From contig JAJEKV010000004.1 in assembly GCA_021234155.1 (NCBI GenBank), positions 5,766,109 through 5,830,108 of the forward strand: a stretch of 64,000 bases of DNA. The letters are read 5' to 3'. Shown here piece after piece: positions 20,562 to 32,076 of the stretch. The stretch comes from Isoetes taiwanensis (taxonomy: Eukaryota; Streptophyta; Lycopodiopsida; Isoetales; Isoetaceae). The translations under genes were made by a program, and so were the position numbers. The notes beneath the pieces are model-generated. The model saw nothing but the letters and a program-made list of their open reading frames with translations. It was not told the DNA's origin and made no database searches. Within the stretch, counting starts at the first letter, position 1, and each line of letters opens with the position of its first letter.

Positions 20562-22440
20562 TGTTGCCCCCAAAGGGCAACATGCTAATTGTGTTCTATG
20601 CATTCAAGTCAGGTTAAGTCATTTCTGAAGACTAGGTCAAAGATTGGAAGAGCTTGGTAGTCAACATTGGTGTGAAGGTCAAAGGATGCTTACCTTCTAG
20701 GTCAACAAATGCTCAAGCCAAAAGCTCACAAGAGGTATTTTATTTGGGATCAAATGCTTAGTTAAGAATATGCTCTAGAAGAATCTGGGTTATGAAGTTT
20801 GGAAGACATATTTTGAAGATTGGAAGTTAAGTGTTTGGAAGACCCCATGGTGTATAGTTTCTAATTTTGGCCTTTGTTTCACCCCACTACCTCCATTTTT
20901 GCACCTTTGGTCCAATGTTGTTTTCATGTCCATTGCTCATCCCTTTGCCATGCCCACCTTGTCATTTTGCCCAAGTCCTTGCCATTTCCTCCAAATATCA
21001 CTACATTGGCTATTCAAAAGGACATTCAAGCCCCTATTGCAAAGTTATTATTCCCCTCTTTTGCATTTCCACCTTTGTCTCCCTACTAGCCCTTTATGAT
21101 TTCTTTTGCCTTATTCCTATTCCATTATGCCCTCATTGGTATATTCCAAACCTTGTCAAAAGATGCCCCAAAGATTCCATATTCCTTTACACGTGTGGGC
21201 AATCTTCCTTATGGTCAAGAGGTTATAACTTCTTTTAAATATCTTATGAACAAAAGCCTTTAAACCATTGGCCAAGTTTTTAAAAATGATCGAATATGGC
21301 ATATACAGGGCATATTCCTGCAAAAATACGAAACCGTATCGCGAAAATTATGCGAAAATACAGCTGAAGAACCCTAGAACTGGAAATCCGGCTCGAATCA
21401 TGCCTTCCCACGCTCCATTCTCTCTGAGACCACCCTATTTTTAGATTCCGGAACCTAAGCAATAGATTAAGCCTAAATTTATTACCTAAAATCACTGGAA
21501 TCGAAATTTGAAACTATATACAGGGGAAACACAATCACGTCATTTTTTGAAGGCCTAGACGCACTCAAATCCGACATTGATCAATGCTGAGCATGGCCTG
21601 AACGATTCTTGAAGTTCCTGAGCATTCCTCAACTGGATTTGCAAAGATCTAGTTGATATTACCTTCAAAAAATTATCTTATGATTTATGATGATTATTTT
21701 ACTGTATCTGGAGCTATGAAGCATCCTTATCTATTGTTATCATGATATATTTACCTTCATATCAATTTAAATTGACTCACAAGTTATCAAATCCATCTCT
21801 GATATTTTTCTTAGCAATTCTTGCCTCAAAATATTTTACAGAAAATCCTTGAGTGTTCCCAAGCACTATTGGCCCACTCTTAGGGCCTGTGTGAGCTAAA
21901 GGCTTTGAAATCATCCAAAAATACCACATCTAGCTCAAATTATAAAAATTAGCACTATGTTCTGATTAGTTTTGACTGTATTTTGTCAAATCCAGCCACA
22001 AAAAATACTATTACAGATCCAAATGGAAATCTGACTACATGTCTCTCTTTCTTATCACCACTACAGTACATTTGCTTCGGAAATGCCCAAAAACACGCTT
22101 AGCAACTCTAAATCTCATTTTCTGATCACTGTTTTCCATATTTGACTTCTATTGACCAAATTTTGACCCCACTTTGAGATCGAATAACTTTCAAATTTAG
22201 TTTCTGACTTGGTCAGGGACTTTGTCATTGGATACCTACAACTTTTTTGAGCAAGTCTACAGCAGTTGACTCGAGAAATCAATCCATCTTTCATCACCAC
22301 ATTTGTTTTAGTCAAGGCACCACTTTTTGGAAATGGGAAAGGTATAAAACTTCAAATTTTTGAACTTTTCTCTAGATTTATCTTGCATAGACTGATCACC
22401 TTAAGTGATCTGGAGGTTCTAACCCCAATTTGGGTGTGCT
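20562..22440 (+). repeat. E3 3' LTR, family A1-like, 3' end lost
   Basis: Starts with the U3 palindrome at 20562-20582 directly after TTTTGGCGAGA. It has a TATA box at 21515-21521, three TTGAC boxes at 22143-22169, the GATCAC..GTGATC hairpin at 22394-22410 and the PBS-like TGGAGGTTCTA at 22411-22421. It breaks off at about 22437-22440, some 70 bases before the expected GGGTCAACA end, and joins integrase sequence of E4 without a spacer. Confidence 0.8.
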
Positions 22441-23493
22441 GGAGATACTACTGCCAAGAAAATTCTCAGGTCAGGATACTATTGGCCTACAATATTTAAA
22501 GATTGTTATACTGCTATAAAATCTTGCCACAAGTGCCAAATATTTGGCAAGAGGATCCTTATCCCAGCTGCACTAAATCCCATAATTTCTCCAGGACCCT
22601 TCCAAATTTGGGGATTAGATTATATTGGTCCTATTAACCCCTCTTCTGCAGGGCAACATCAGCACATTATTGTAGCTACAGATTATTTTACCAAATGGGC
22701 AGAGGCAATTCCTTTGAGACAGGCTAATGCCCTTACAACAGCAAAGTTCTTACATTACATTTGTGCACGGTTTGGTATTCCTCTACAATTACATTCTGAT
22801 AGAGGTACTCCTTTTGTGAATGAAGTTATTGCTAATTTATTGACCATTCTTAAAGTCAAACATACCAAGAGTTCCTCTTACTATCCCCAAGGTAATGGTC
22901 AAGCAGAAGCTACTAACAAAGTTTTGAAGGGTATTTTGCAGAAAACAGTGGATGATAATCAAAAGGATTGGCATGTTAAATTAGTGGATGCCCTATGGGC
23001 TTATAGAGTCACCATCAAAGCAGCAACCACTCATACCCCTTTCAACTTGGTTTATGGCATTGAAGCTGTGCTTCCAGTAGAGCTTGAGCTTCCATCTCTG
23101 AGGTTAGCTCATAAGTTGTGTTTGCCTTTTGAGTATGCCTTGCAGGAAAGACTGGATGCCCTTTTGCATTTAGAAGAATATAGGATGGAAGCTGAGAATG
23201 CTAATTTGCTTAAAAAAGCTAAGGATTTGGCTGCTTTCAAAGCTGCTCATAAAATACAAGGGACCTTCAAGACTGGAGAATTAGTTCTGAAATGGAATAA
23301 ATCAAGAGAGGATTCAGCCAGTAAGTTTGAGAATCTTTGGGAGGGTCCCTATGAAGTGTTGGAACCTGCAGGCACCAATTCATATTGGCTAAAGGAATTA
23401 ACTTCAGGTTTGTCACTCCCAAATCCCATCAACAATATTCATCTGAAGAGGTACTGGGATCAGCACATTTGCTTGTCCCTTTTTATGCTCTAG
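22441..23493 (+). pseudogene. pol: E4 integrase, open but N-terminally truncated
   Basis: About 350 codons translate without interruption from GDTTAKKILRSGYYWPT to the stop at 23491-23493. Visible are the CX2C half of the zinc finger (SCHKC), WGLDYIGP (first Asp), HSDRGTPF (second Asp), GQAEATNK (Glu), and a C-terminal SH3-like region (GELVLKWNKSREDS, LWEGPYEVLEPAGTNSYWL) ending HICLSLFML. One codon is missing in LHYICARF compared with LHEYICARF. The start is fused to an LTR, so all of gag, protease and RT is gone. The domain itself looks little damaged. Confidence 0.85.
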
Positions 23494-24270
23494 AATTTAA
23501 ACAAGTTAGAATTAAATTTAGATGTTAGACAGATTGGATTTCACTTTGTCTTAAATTTAGAACTAATGTCTTCATTAAGTTTATGTTTGCAGATTAGCCA
23601 GTATGAAGGATGAGCTATCAAATAGTCTCAAGACAAGGATTTTTATTAACTACCAAGTGTCATTTGCAGGAGCACCCTTTTTCCATCTTTATTCATCTGT
23701 CTCAGTGTGGTCTTGCCGTCCATTCAGCCATGCTCTTTTATTTTTATCTCCCCAAATGTGCACTCTGCAAATTCAGCTTCACCATCATAGCAGAGTTGCA
23801 AGTTATTAAGACTGACTAGTTTGTGTGTTTCCATGACAGGTGCACTCTTTTCCCATCTTTATTCACCTGCCATAAGTAGCCCTGCCACCCATCTAAACCT
23901 CTTATTCTTGTTGTTCATTTCCCCAGAAAGGAAGCACTCTGCAATTCAGCTTCACCATCCTAGCAGAGTTGCTCTTGAAGATATTAAGGAGACACATATT
24001 CTTTTGTTTTGGCGAGACCTCAACATTTTCACATTTTTCTTCCCCCCATACACTCCATTTCCATCACTTTCCCATCATATTAACACTCATTCCCATTCTT
24101 TTTCACATATCATATCCCATTCACATTCCCCCCCACCACATTCATTTCTACTCCATTAACACTTACACATCACACTCCCTCTCTACCATGATTCTCACTC
24201 AAGCACCTTGGTACAAGATTGAAGACCCTTTATGGCTGAGGGGACCAGCCATTCTTTTGTTTTGGCGAGA
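23494..24270 (+). other. E4 3' UTR with tandem hairpins and two PPT-like motifs
   Basis: Same layout as in E3: two CAGG(A/T)GCACYC-starting units with ACTCTGC/GCAGAGT hairpins near 23758-23800 and 23935-23970, TTTTGGCGAGA at 24007-24017, a G-depleted CA/TC tract, and TTTTGGCGAGA again at 24260-24270 abutting the LTR. Frames of 68-117 codons here are low complexity. Confidence 0.65.
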
Positions 24271-25171
24271 TGTTGCCCCCAAAGGGCAACATGCTAATGA
24301 AGGATCCATATGTTCAAACTAGGTCAACTCATTTTAGAAGACTAGGGCAAAGCTTGGAAGATTATTGTCACTCAACATTGTTATGGAGGTCATAAGATGT
24401 TCATGCTTCAAGTCAAACAATGCTCAAGGTTCAAACTTCACAAAAGGTATTTTATTCAACGTCAAATGCTTAGTCAGGAATATGCTCTAGAAGATTCTGG
24501 GTTATGAAGTTTGGAAGATATTGCTCGAAGTTTGGAAGTTAGAGTTTGGAAGATTCCCCTTTATGGTTTCACCCTTGTCACCTTGTTTAGCCATTTTTCC
24601 CTTCTTATATTCCCTAGCCACTTTTGCACCATTGCCCCCCACATTTGCTTTTTCCTTGCCATACACACTTACTCCATACCTTGTTTTCTTTACATCCATA
24701 TCTTATTGTCATCTATCTCCACTATCCACATGAGCCTTTGTTGCCCCCATTGCCAATCTCTATTTCTCACCCCATATTTTATGGTTAAACCCTTGTTGGC
24801 TCTCCACTCCTTCAAATTGGTCTCATGGTCCTAATAACTTCAAATTAGGTTATGGGTATTTGATACCATGGTCTAAAGCATGCATAAAACTCCAAGATAA
24901 TATAAGCTTTAAGCTTGAACCATGGTAGAACTTTCCTAAAATCCCAAATACAGGAATATTTCCAGCATATTTAAGGGAAATACGCGAACCGTATCGCGGA
25001 AATTCCCCGAAATATACGGCCATGAACCCTAAATCCGAGTTTCTGGCTCGAATCACGCCGGATTTGATTCCATTCTCCCTGCAACCAATCTATTCTTGGA
25101 TCCCGGAACTTAAGCAATAATTTAAGCCTAAATTTGTCATCCGAAATCACTGAAACCGAAATCCAAAAAAC

Positions 25172-25178
25172 TATATAC
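25172..25178 (+). promoter_or_regulatory. TATA box of A1 LTR
   Basis: TATATAC within ACTATATACAGGGGAAAC, a block kept in the A1 LTRs (21515 in E3, about 26422 in E5, reversed near 50895 in E6 and near 7125 in E1). Transcription of the element would start shortly downstream, placing the TTGAC cluster and the U5 hairpins in the transcribed leader. The start site is inferred, not seen. Confidence 0.5.
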
Positions 25179-26077
25179 AGGGGAAACGCAATCAGAGCAT
25201 TTTCGAAGGCCCAGAAGTATTCAGATCCTACATTGATCATTGATGAGCAAGACCTGGACGATCCTTGAAGTTGTTGAGCTCTCCTCAACTGGATCCACAA
25301 GATCTGGTTGACATTACCTTCAAAAATTATTTATCGACTTGAGAAGATTATTTTCCTGTGATTTAAAGCTATGAAGCATCCTTATATTCTGTTATCATGA
25401 TATATTTACCTCCATATCAATTCAAATCGATTGCCAAGTTGTCAAATCCATCTCTGATATATTATTCTACAATTCTTGCTACAAAATATTCTACAGAAAA
25501 TTCTAGTGTGTTTTTCTATTCCTTTGGACCACTTGCCATCTATCCTTAGAGCCTGTGCAGTCCAAAGGAGTTGAAATCATTCAAAAATACCAAGTATAGC
25601 TCAAATTCAAAAAAATTGCTCTCGGGTTTGGACAGTTTTGACTGTATTTTGCCAAATCTAGCCACAAAAAATGCTTTTACACATCCAAATGAAGATTTGA
25701 TTGATTGCCCCTCTTCCCTAGCATCATTGCAACCTATCTACTTTGGAATTTCTCAAAAAGATGATTGGCAACTCCAAAATCTCAATTTCTGATCACTATT
25801 TTCTACATTTGACCTCTATTGACCAAAATTTAACCCCACTTTGAGCACGAATAACTCACAGATTAAGTCTCTGACTTGGTCAGAGGTTTTACTGTTGGTT
25901 AACTACCACTTTTTTGACCAAGTCTATTGCATCTGACTTAAAAAATCGATCTGCATCTCGACACCATATTTGTTTTGGCAAAGGTACTATTTTTTGGAAA
26001 TGGGAAAGGTATAGAACTCGAACTTTTTGAACTTGTTTTTGGGATTCCCTTGCATAGACTGATCACCTCAAGTGATC

Positions 26078-26088
26078 TGGAGGTTCTA
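26078..26088 (+). other. PBS-like sequence inside U5, family A1
   Basis: TGGAGGTTCTA, the first 11 bases of the PBS, about 70 bases before the LTR end and directly after the hairpin at 26061-26077. Present in A1, A2 and B LTRs. Confidence 0.6.
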
Positions 26089-26157
26089 ACCCCAATTTGA
26101 GTGAAAACTTGAATTGGTTCCTTGTGGTTGACCTTTAAGCCAGGTTTAGGGTCAACA

Positions 26158-27383
26158 ATACCCCTAAAATGCCTTGGCCGAAATTCCTAAAGGTCCAAAA
26201 TACGGGCATATTCGGGTATATATGCCCCAAAATACGCGAACCGTATCGCGAGTTTTGCCGAAAAATACGGCCTCTAACCCTAAAACTTGGAAATCAGCTT
26301 ATATCTCGCCGGAATTGGATCCTTAAGCTCTGTAACATGACTATTATTGAATTCCTCCATCTAAGCAACACATTAAGCCTAAAATTATGGTATGTAACCC
26401 CGGGAATCTCAAAATCAAACCTATATAGAGGAACAAACATACGCAGGCAATTTTTGAAGGCCCAGAAGCGCTCAAACCTTACAGTGATGAGTGCTAAGCA
26501 TGACTTGAAGGATTTTTGAAGACTCTGAGTACTCCCCGATCAGATCCAAAGAGATTTGGTTGAATTTATCTTCTAAAATTATTTGATGACCTGAGATTGA
26601 TATTTCCCTGCATTTGAAGTACTAAGGTACTATTATTCATTATTATTATGATTGATTTACCTCCATATCAATGAAAATTTGATGCCAAGTTGAAGAAATT
26701 CACTCTCATATGATTCCTAACAATTTTGTCTTTCAAAAAACCTTACAGAAAATTCCCCTATGTTCTTAATTGCCTTTGGTCCAGTTGCCCTCAATCCCTG
26801 AGACATCTGAGAAAACCAAAAAATACCAACTCGAGTTAGAAAAATTTGCACTCTGTTTTGACTGTTCTTGACTGTATTTTGCCAAATACGAATGCAAAAA
26901 TACCTATGAGCACCCAAATGAAGATTTGACCTCATGCCCACACTCCAGGCTACCCTTGTGACATATTGGCTTTGAAAATTCCCAAAAAAGTGGTCAGAAA
27001 CTCTAGTTCCATTTTTCTGATCATTGTTTTCCAGTTTGACTGCCATTGACCAATTTTGACCCCACTTTAAGCTTGAATATCTCTCAGGATGATGATCTGA
27101 CTTGGTCAGGGATTTCACCATTTGATTCCTGCAACTTTTTTGTGCCAGTCTAAATCTTCTGACCCAAAAATTCAATCCATTATCGATTGATGCACCAATT
27201 TGAATCGAGGTTCCATTTTCTAGAAATGAGAAAGGTATGAAACTTTGAGTTTTTGGCTCTTTTGCTAGATTTATCTTACATAGACTGATCACCTTAAGTG
27301 ATCTGGAAATCCTAACCCCAATTTGGGTTTATACTCAAGTTGGCTTATTGTGGTTGACCTTTGAAGCCAGGTTGAGGGTCAAC
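26158..27383 (+). repeat. E5 5' LTR, 3' part
   Basis: Matches A1 LTRs from the AATACGGGCATATTCGG region to the end. It has a TATATAG near 26422, a triple TTGAC cluster at 27036-27062, hairpin bases near 27285-27301 and a diverged PBS-like site (TGGAAATCCTA near 27304). It ends GGGTCAAC at 27383; the final A expected in CAACA is missing. The left part was displaced by E4. Confidence 0.8.
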
Positions 27384-27386
27384 TTT

Positions 27387-27404
27387 TGGAGGTCCTACCG
27401 AGAT
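27387..27404 (+). other. Primer-binding site of E5
   Basis: TGGAGGTCCTACCGAGAT, one substitution from the consensus of the other copies, 3 bases after the LTR and 22 bases before the gag ATG at 27427. Confidence 0.75.
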
Positions 27405-27426
27405 CCTACCTGGATCTTGAGAACTC

Positions 27427-28587
27427 ATGGCTCCAAAACAGAAATTTCCAGCAGAGCAAGAACCAATAGAAGACCAGGAAGACTCAGAACCCTGCAGAGA
27501 TAGATCTCTTCCCCCAAGTTTTTCAACTGGATTACTTCAGAGTATGCCTTACCAGTTTGAATTGAATGTGCCTATCCCATTGCCTACTTTTGATTCCAGC
27601 ATGAGTGCTAATACCTTTCTGAGAACTTTTGAAGATTACTACAGGGATTATGGCTTTAAAAAGGGATGCAAGTTCTCACAATTTGAGAAGTGTTTTAAAG
27701 AGGAGAGTGAAGCTGGTGCTTGGCTGACTTATGAGAAACTTATGGGAACCACTTCTTGGGATGATCTTGTCACTAAGTTTTTAGACAGGTTTGGAAAACT
27801 TGCTGCTCCCAAGGACCTTGTTAATGAATTGCAAAATTTCTCTATTTATGCAGGTGAAAGTGTTAGTCAATACAAGGAAAGGTTTAGCACCTTCATGAAT
27901 AGATGTCAGAAAGGCCAAGTTACCATCCCCACGCTTTTTTTGGTGTCCTCCTTCATTAAAGGCTTATCTTCTAGACTAGAAATTCAAAGAAAACTTATCA
28001 AGATTCAAGCTGCAGAAGGTTTCGATTCCATTTACAAGGTCTTTGCCGAAACAACTGAATTGACTAAAATGCTTTCTATCCTACCAGAAAAACACAATAG
28101 CTTTCATCATGATCCCTTCTACCCTGATGCCATTGATGGTCTTTATGAACCTCACCATTCTGTTCCTATCTATGTTGTGCATAAAGAAAAGAAAAAAACC
28201 AAAGATGAAGAGGCTGATTCTCAAATTTCAGAGGTTAAAGCAGACTTGACAAAGGTAACTGAAGCTTTGGAAGAAGTGACCAAACAACTTGTGGAGCTCA
28301 AAGCAAGCAGGGCAGGTAAAACTTATCCTGAATGTATTCATTGCAATAGAACTTCACATCCAGCTGACATTTGCTATTAGCAAATATGCCCTAAATGCAA
28401 AAAGAAGGGTCATTTTGGTAGAGAGTGTCCAGTTTGTACTTTTTGCAAGGAGATTGGTCATACTGATCTTAGGTGTTCTGTCAAAGAGTATTTTGCCAAG
28501 CAAGAGAGAGAAAAAAAATCTGAGGCAACTCCCCATGTAAGGTTTGCTGAATCTACTAGTTCTATAAGGTTTGTGCAGGCTACATAA
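27427..28587 (+). pseudogene. gag: E5 gag with three CCHC knuckles and two nonsense mutations
   Basis: Starts MAPKQKFPAEQEP, 23 bases after the PBS. Residues 1-318 are open: capsid-like PF03732-type region (PYQFELNVPIPLPTFDSS, AWLTYEKLMGTTSWDDLV, ESVSQYKERFSTFMNRCQ), then a charged heptad-like stretch (about 255-300). The first knuckle is CIHCNRTSHPADIC (CX2CX4HX4C). A TAG at 28378-28380 replaces the Trp seen in other copies. Two more knuckles (CPKCKKKGHFGREC and CTFCKEIGHTDLRC) follow in the same frame. A TAA at 28585-28587 replaces Glu of QATEMPK. There is no frame change into pol, so gag and pol are one reading frame. Confidence 0.9.
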
Positions 28588-30515
28588 ATGCCAAAGACTA
28601 AGGAAGTGGTACAAACCAGAAGCATGGGAGAGGTCCATAGACCTGCTGAACCTAATAAACATGTTCCAGAGAATTCAAGGAGGTCAACAATGCCACCACC
28701 CTCTGTTATAGAAGTTCCTCCCCAAGAAATAGCTCTACCTCCCCAACAAAAGTATGGTAAGAGAGATCAAGATCTTGATGAATTAGATAGTGTAGATTTA
28801 TTTACCTTGTTAAAGATTGCACCTAGTTATAGGAAAAAATTATTGCAACAAACTACTTTTAGTGAGGCAGTGGCTTGTGTAGGTGTTGCAAATGCTACTA
28901 ATCTTATTTTGGCTCAAAATGAGGAAGATCCAGGTGCATTTATGTGTTCAGCTACTCTAGGAGGGTACTCCTTTTCTAATGTGTTGCTGGATGGTGGATC
29001 ACCTCTAAATATCATGCCTTATCATGTTATGAAAAAATGTGGGCTCGAGATAGATAAAAGATCATCTGTTTTATTAAAATCCTTTTCTAATGCTAAAATA
29101 GCACCAGTTGGTATTGTGACCAAAGTTCCTGTTAACACTGAAGGCATTGTTGTAGCTGCCAACTTTGTTGTTGTTGCTTTTGAGGATTTGGAAGATACAG
29201 ATATATATGATTTCTTGCTAGGAAGAAGGTGGATGGCCACAATTGATGCTAGGCCAATCTGGTCTGAAGGGAGGTGCACCATTTCAAATGGTTCCCAAGT
29301 GGCTACAATCTACAACCAGGATGGTTCTTATAGCTTCAAGGAAGAGGTACACTTTATTAAAGAGATGCTCATAGAAGAGCCCTTAGGATCTTATAGTTTA
29401 GCAACCCCTAGCACAAAGAAAATTGAATTGATCCCCTTGGTTAGGGAGTGTGCACTACCTTTTGAGAATGGTAAAGAAGGGTGTTTATGGTTTGATGGAG
29501 GGATGTTAAAGAAATTAAATGTAGCTTCATCTGCAGCTGTACTAAAGGATACTTCCAATAAACTCTTGGCTAATGTAGGAAGGATTTTTCCTCAAATAAC
29601 TTCCAATGTAGCAGAGTATAAAGCTTTGATTGCAGGTCTCCAAGAAGCTAAGGCTATGGACATTTCAGTCATACACATTTATGGAGATTCTCAATTGGTT
29701 TGCAGATATGTTAGTGGTGAATATCAGGCCAAGAATGCTGACATGGAGTCTCTGAGAAACCAGGTAATGGGAATGCTTGCTTACTTTACTTCCTGGAAAA
29801 TTACTCATATTCCAAGGGAGCAGAATTGGGAAGCTGATGCTTTGTGCAGAGATACCTTAATGACATATTTATCTGAAGGAGCTATACCAGAGGAAGATCT
29901 TGATGAAGACGAGGCTAAGGAATTTTGCCCCATATTAGTCATAAATGCATCACAAGAGGAAGCAACCAATGAAGTCATTATCAATAAACATGGCCAGCAA
30001 AGAACTCTGTTTGTGGGAGATCTCTTTGATACACAAAACAAGGAAGAGATTACCAAATTCTTTGAAGAAAGAAGTGATGTGTTTGCTTGGGATTATTCTG
30101 AGCTCATTGGTATCAAGGAAGAGGTATGTCAATTTGAAATCAAAATTAAGGAGGGGTGTAAACCTGTTTTCCAGAAGTTAAGGAGGATCAATGCTTCACT
30201 TTCAGATCTAATTAAAGATGAATTGCATAAGATGTTGGATGCAGGTGTTATTGTGGAGATTATTAATCCTGAATGGGTGTCATGCATTGTTCCAGTGGAA
30301 AAGAAGAATGGTGCTTTGAGAATCTGTATAGATTATCGAGACCTGAACAAAGCCATCATAAAAGATTGTTATCCTTTGCCTTTTTTGGAAGAAATTATAT
30401 ATGTTGTTGCAGGGAAAGACATGTATTCATTTTTGGATGGTTTTTCAGGGTTTAATCAGATCAGTATCAAAGAGGAGGATCAGCCAAAGACTTCATTTAT
30501 CACACTCCCTGGGGT
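28588..30515 (+). pseudogene. pol: E5 pol: protease, archaeal-type RNase H, RT fingers
   Basis: Open for about 640 codons in frame with gag. Protease VLLDGGSPLNIM (about 28981-29015) to FLLGRRWMA; RNase H of RVT_3 type with LWFDGG (about 29485), NVAEYKAL, GDSQLV and EADALCR (about 29850); then a linker (ALCPIL-type and TLFVGDL) and RT N-terminal motifs (QKLRRINASL, NPEWVSCIVPVEKKNG, RDLNKAIIKDCYPLPFLEE, SFLDGFSGFNQI). A two-base AC duplication in the ITPWGTYA block near 30503 shifts frame. Catalytic residues of protease and RNase H are all present. Confidence 0.9.
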
Positions 30516-32076
30516 ACATATGCTATGAAAAGAATGCCATTTGGCTTAATGAATGCTCCAGCTACTTTCCAAAGGGCAATGGATGTTATTTTCAAAACAA
30601 TGTCTGCTGAAGAGTTTAGGGTGTATCTAGATGACCTTTGTCTGAGTTCTCACTCTACTAATCATGTGGAATTACTTGCAAAAATTTGTTCTTTATGCAG
30701 GAGTTCGGGAGTTAATCTAAATCCAAAGAAGTGCATCTTTTTTGCATCAAAAGGACAGCTTTTAGGACATGAAGTATCCAACCAAGGTACTCAAGTTGCT
30801 CAAGATAAGATTGAAGCCCTCAAAAAGCTAGCACCCCCCAAGAATTTAAAGTAGGTTAAGAGTTTTATTGGTATGACAAGTTTCCTTAGAATGTATATTC
30901 CAAATTTTGCTCATATCTTGAGTCCCATTTCTAAGTTGACAAGGGTAGGCAAATTTTCTAAGTCTGAAAGCAAGAGGCTTTTGACTTTCTCATTTCATCC
31001 ATACGTGAAGCTACTCTTTTGAAGAAACCAGATCTGAGCATGCCATTTGAAGTTTATATCACTGTTACTAAAAAGGCCATAGGTTTAGCCATTTTGCAGG
31101 ATAAACATACCATGGTTTTTGCAAGCAAACAATGGTCTGCTCTTGAAGAAAGATATACCAGAATGGAAAAAAGTGCTGCCTGCCCTCATGTTTCTTATTA
31201 ATAGACAAGGACATTTGCTTCTGAAAAGCCAAGTCCAAGTCTACATGAAGCAAAACCCAATGGGTTTGCTATTTGGTAAGGCAACTAATAAACCAAAGAT
31301 CCAGAGGTGGGCTTGTAAGTTGCAAAGTTATGATATTTTTGTAAAAGAGTTGCATTTGGCACGAAACCCTAGCCTCTACTTGCCTTACATATTTTTTCAT
31401 GAAGATGAATTGGACACTACTGACACTTCACTTGCAGTGGCACATTTAGAGGTAACTCAAGGAGATCAAGCCAAGGGAGGATGGCAGCAACCTATTAGAG
31501 ATTTTCTACAATATGGGATCATCTCTCCAAGCCTCACTCCAAGTCAGAAAAGGAGATTCAAGGACAAGTGCAGACAATTCAAGTTGATAGACAATGTCTT
31601 GTGCAAAGTCGACCGAGATGGAATCTTGTTGAGATGTGTAAATGAAGATGAGTCTGCCTTAATTATCAGGGAGATGCATAAAGGTATCTGTGGAGGACAT
31701 TTTGCTGGGGATACTACAGCAAAAAAGATTCTCAGGTCTGGATATTACTGGCCTACTATTTTTAGAGATTGTTATGAGATCATAAAAACTTGCCATCAAT
31801 GTCAAATTTTTAGCAAAAGAATTTTATTACCAGCTGCCTTGAATCCTATCATATCCCCAGGACCTTTTCAAATTTGGGGGCTAGATTATATTGGCCCCAT
31901 TAATCCTTCTTCTACAGGTCAACATCAACATATTATTGTGGCCACAGATTATTTTACCAAGTGGGCAGAAGCCATACCTTTGAGGCAGGCCAATGCCTTC
32001 ACAACTGCAAGGTTTTTACATGAATATGTTTGTTCTAGGTTTGGTATTCCTTTCCAGTTGCATTCTGATAGGGGTA
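30516..32076 (+). pseudogene. pol: E5 pol: RT palm, native RNase H, integrase N-half
   Basis: Continues in shifted frames. MKRMPFGLMNAPATFQRAM and the catalytic YLDD (about 30623-30634) lead to a CAG-to-TAG stop at about 30852. About 35 bases are deleted near 30973. The native RNase H shows FEVYITVTKKAIG, without the usual Asp. From 31119 one frame runs through the integrase zinc finger (MHKGICGGHF, TCHQCQIF) and WGLDYIGP to HSDRG, where E6 is inserted. The rest of the integrase resumes at 51898. Confidence 0.9.
32072..32076 (+). other. Target-site duplication GGGTA, left of E6
   Basis: GGGTA immediately left of the LTR start at 32077. The same five bases lie at 51898-51902 directly right of the other LTR. 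Joining the flanks restores the integrase sequence DRGTPF in frame. Confidence 0.85.

Larger units (their letters stand above)
24271..26157 (+). repeat. E4 3' LTR, family A1, complete
   Basis: A 1887-bp LTR from the U3 palindrome (24271-24291) to GGGTCAACA at 26157. It contains a TATA box at 25172, TTGAC boxes near 25808-25825, the hairpin at 26061-26077, the PBS-like TGGAGGTTCTA at 26078-26088 and the U5 end stem GTTGACC/GGTCAAC. What follows at 26158 is not a PBS but the middle of another A1 LTR, so E4 sits inside the LTR of E5. Confidence 0.85.

Noticed and set aside
20562-20582. Short palindromes as Rho-independent terminators or CRISPR-like repeats
   Set aside because: They sit exactly at LTR termini in a plant retrotransposon setting, occur once per LTR, and have no spacer array.
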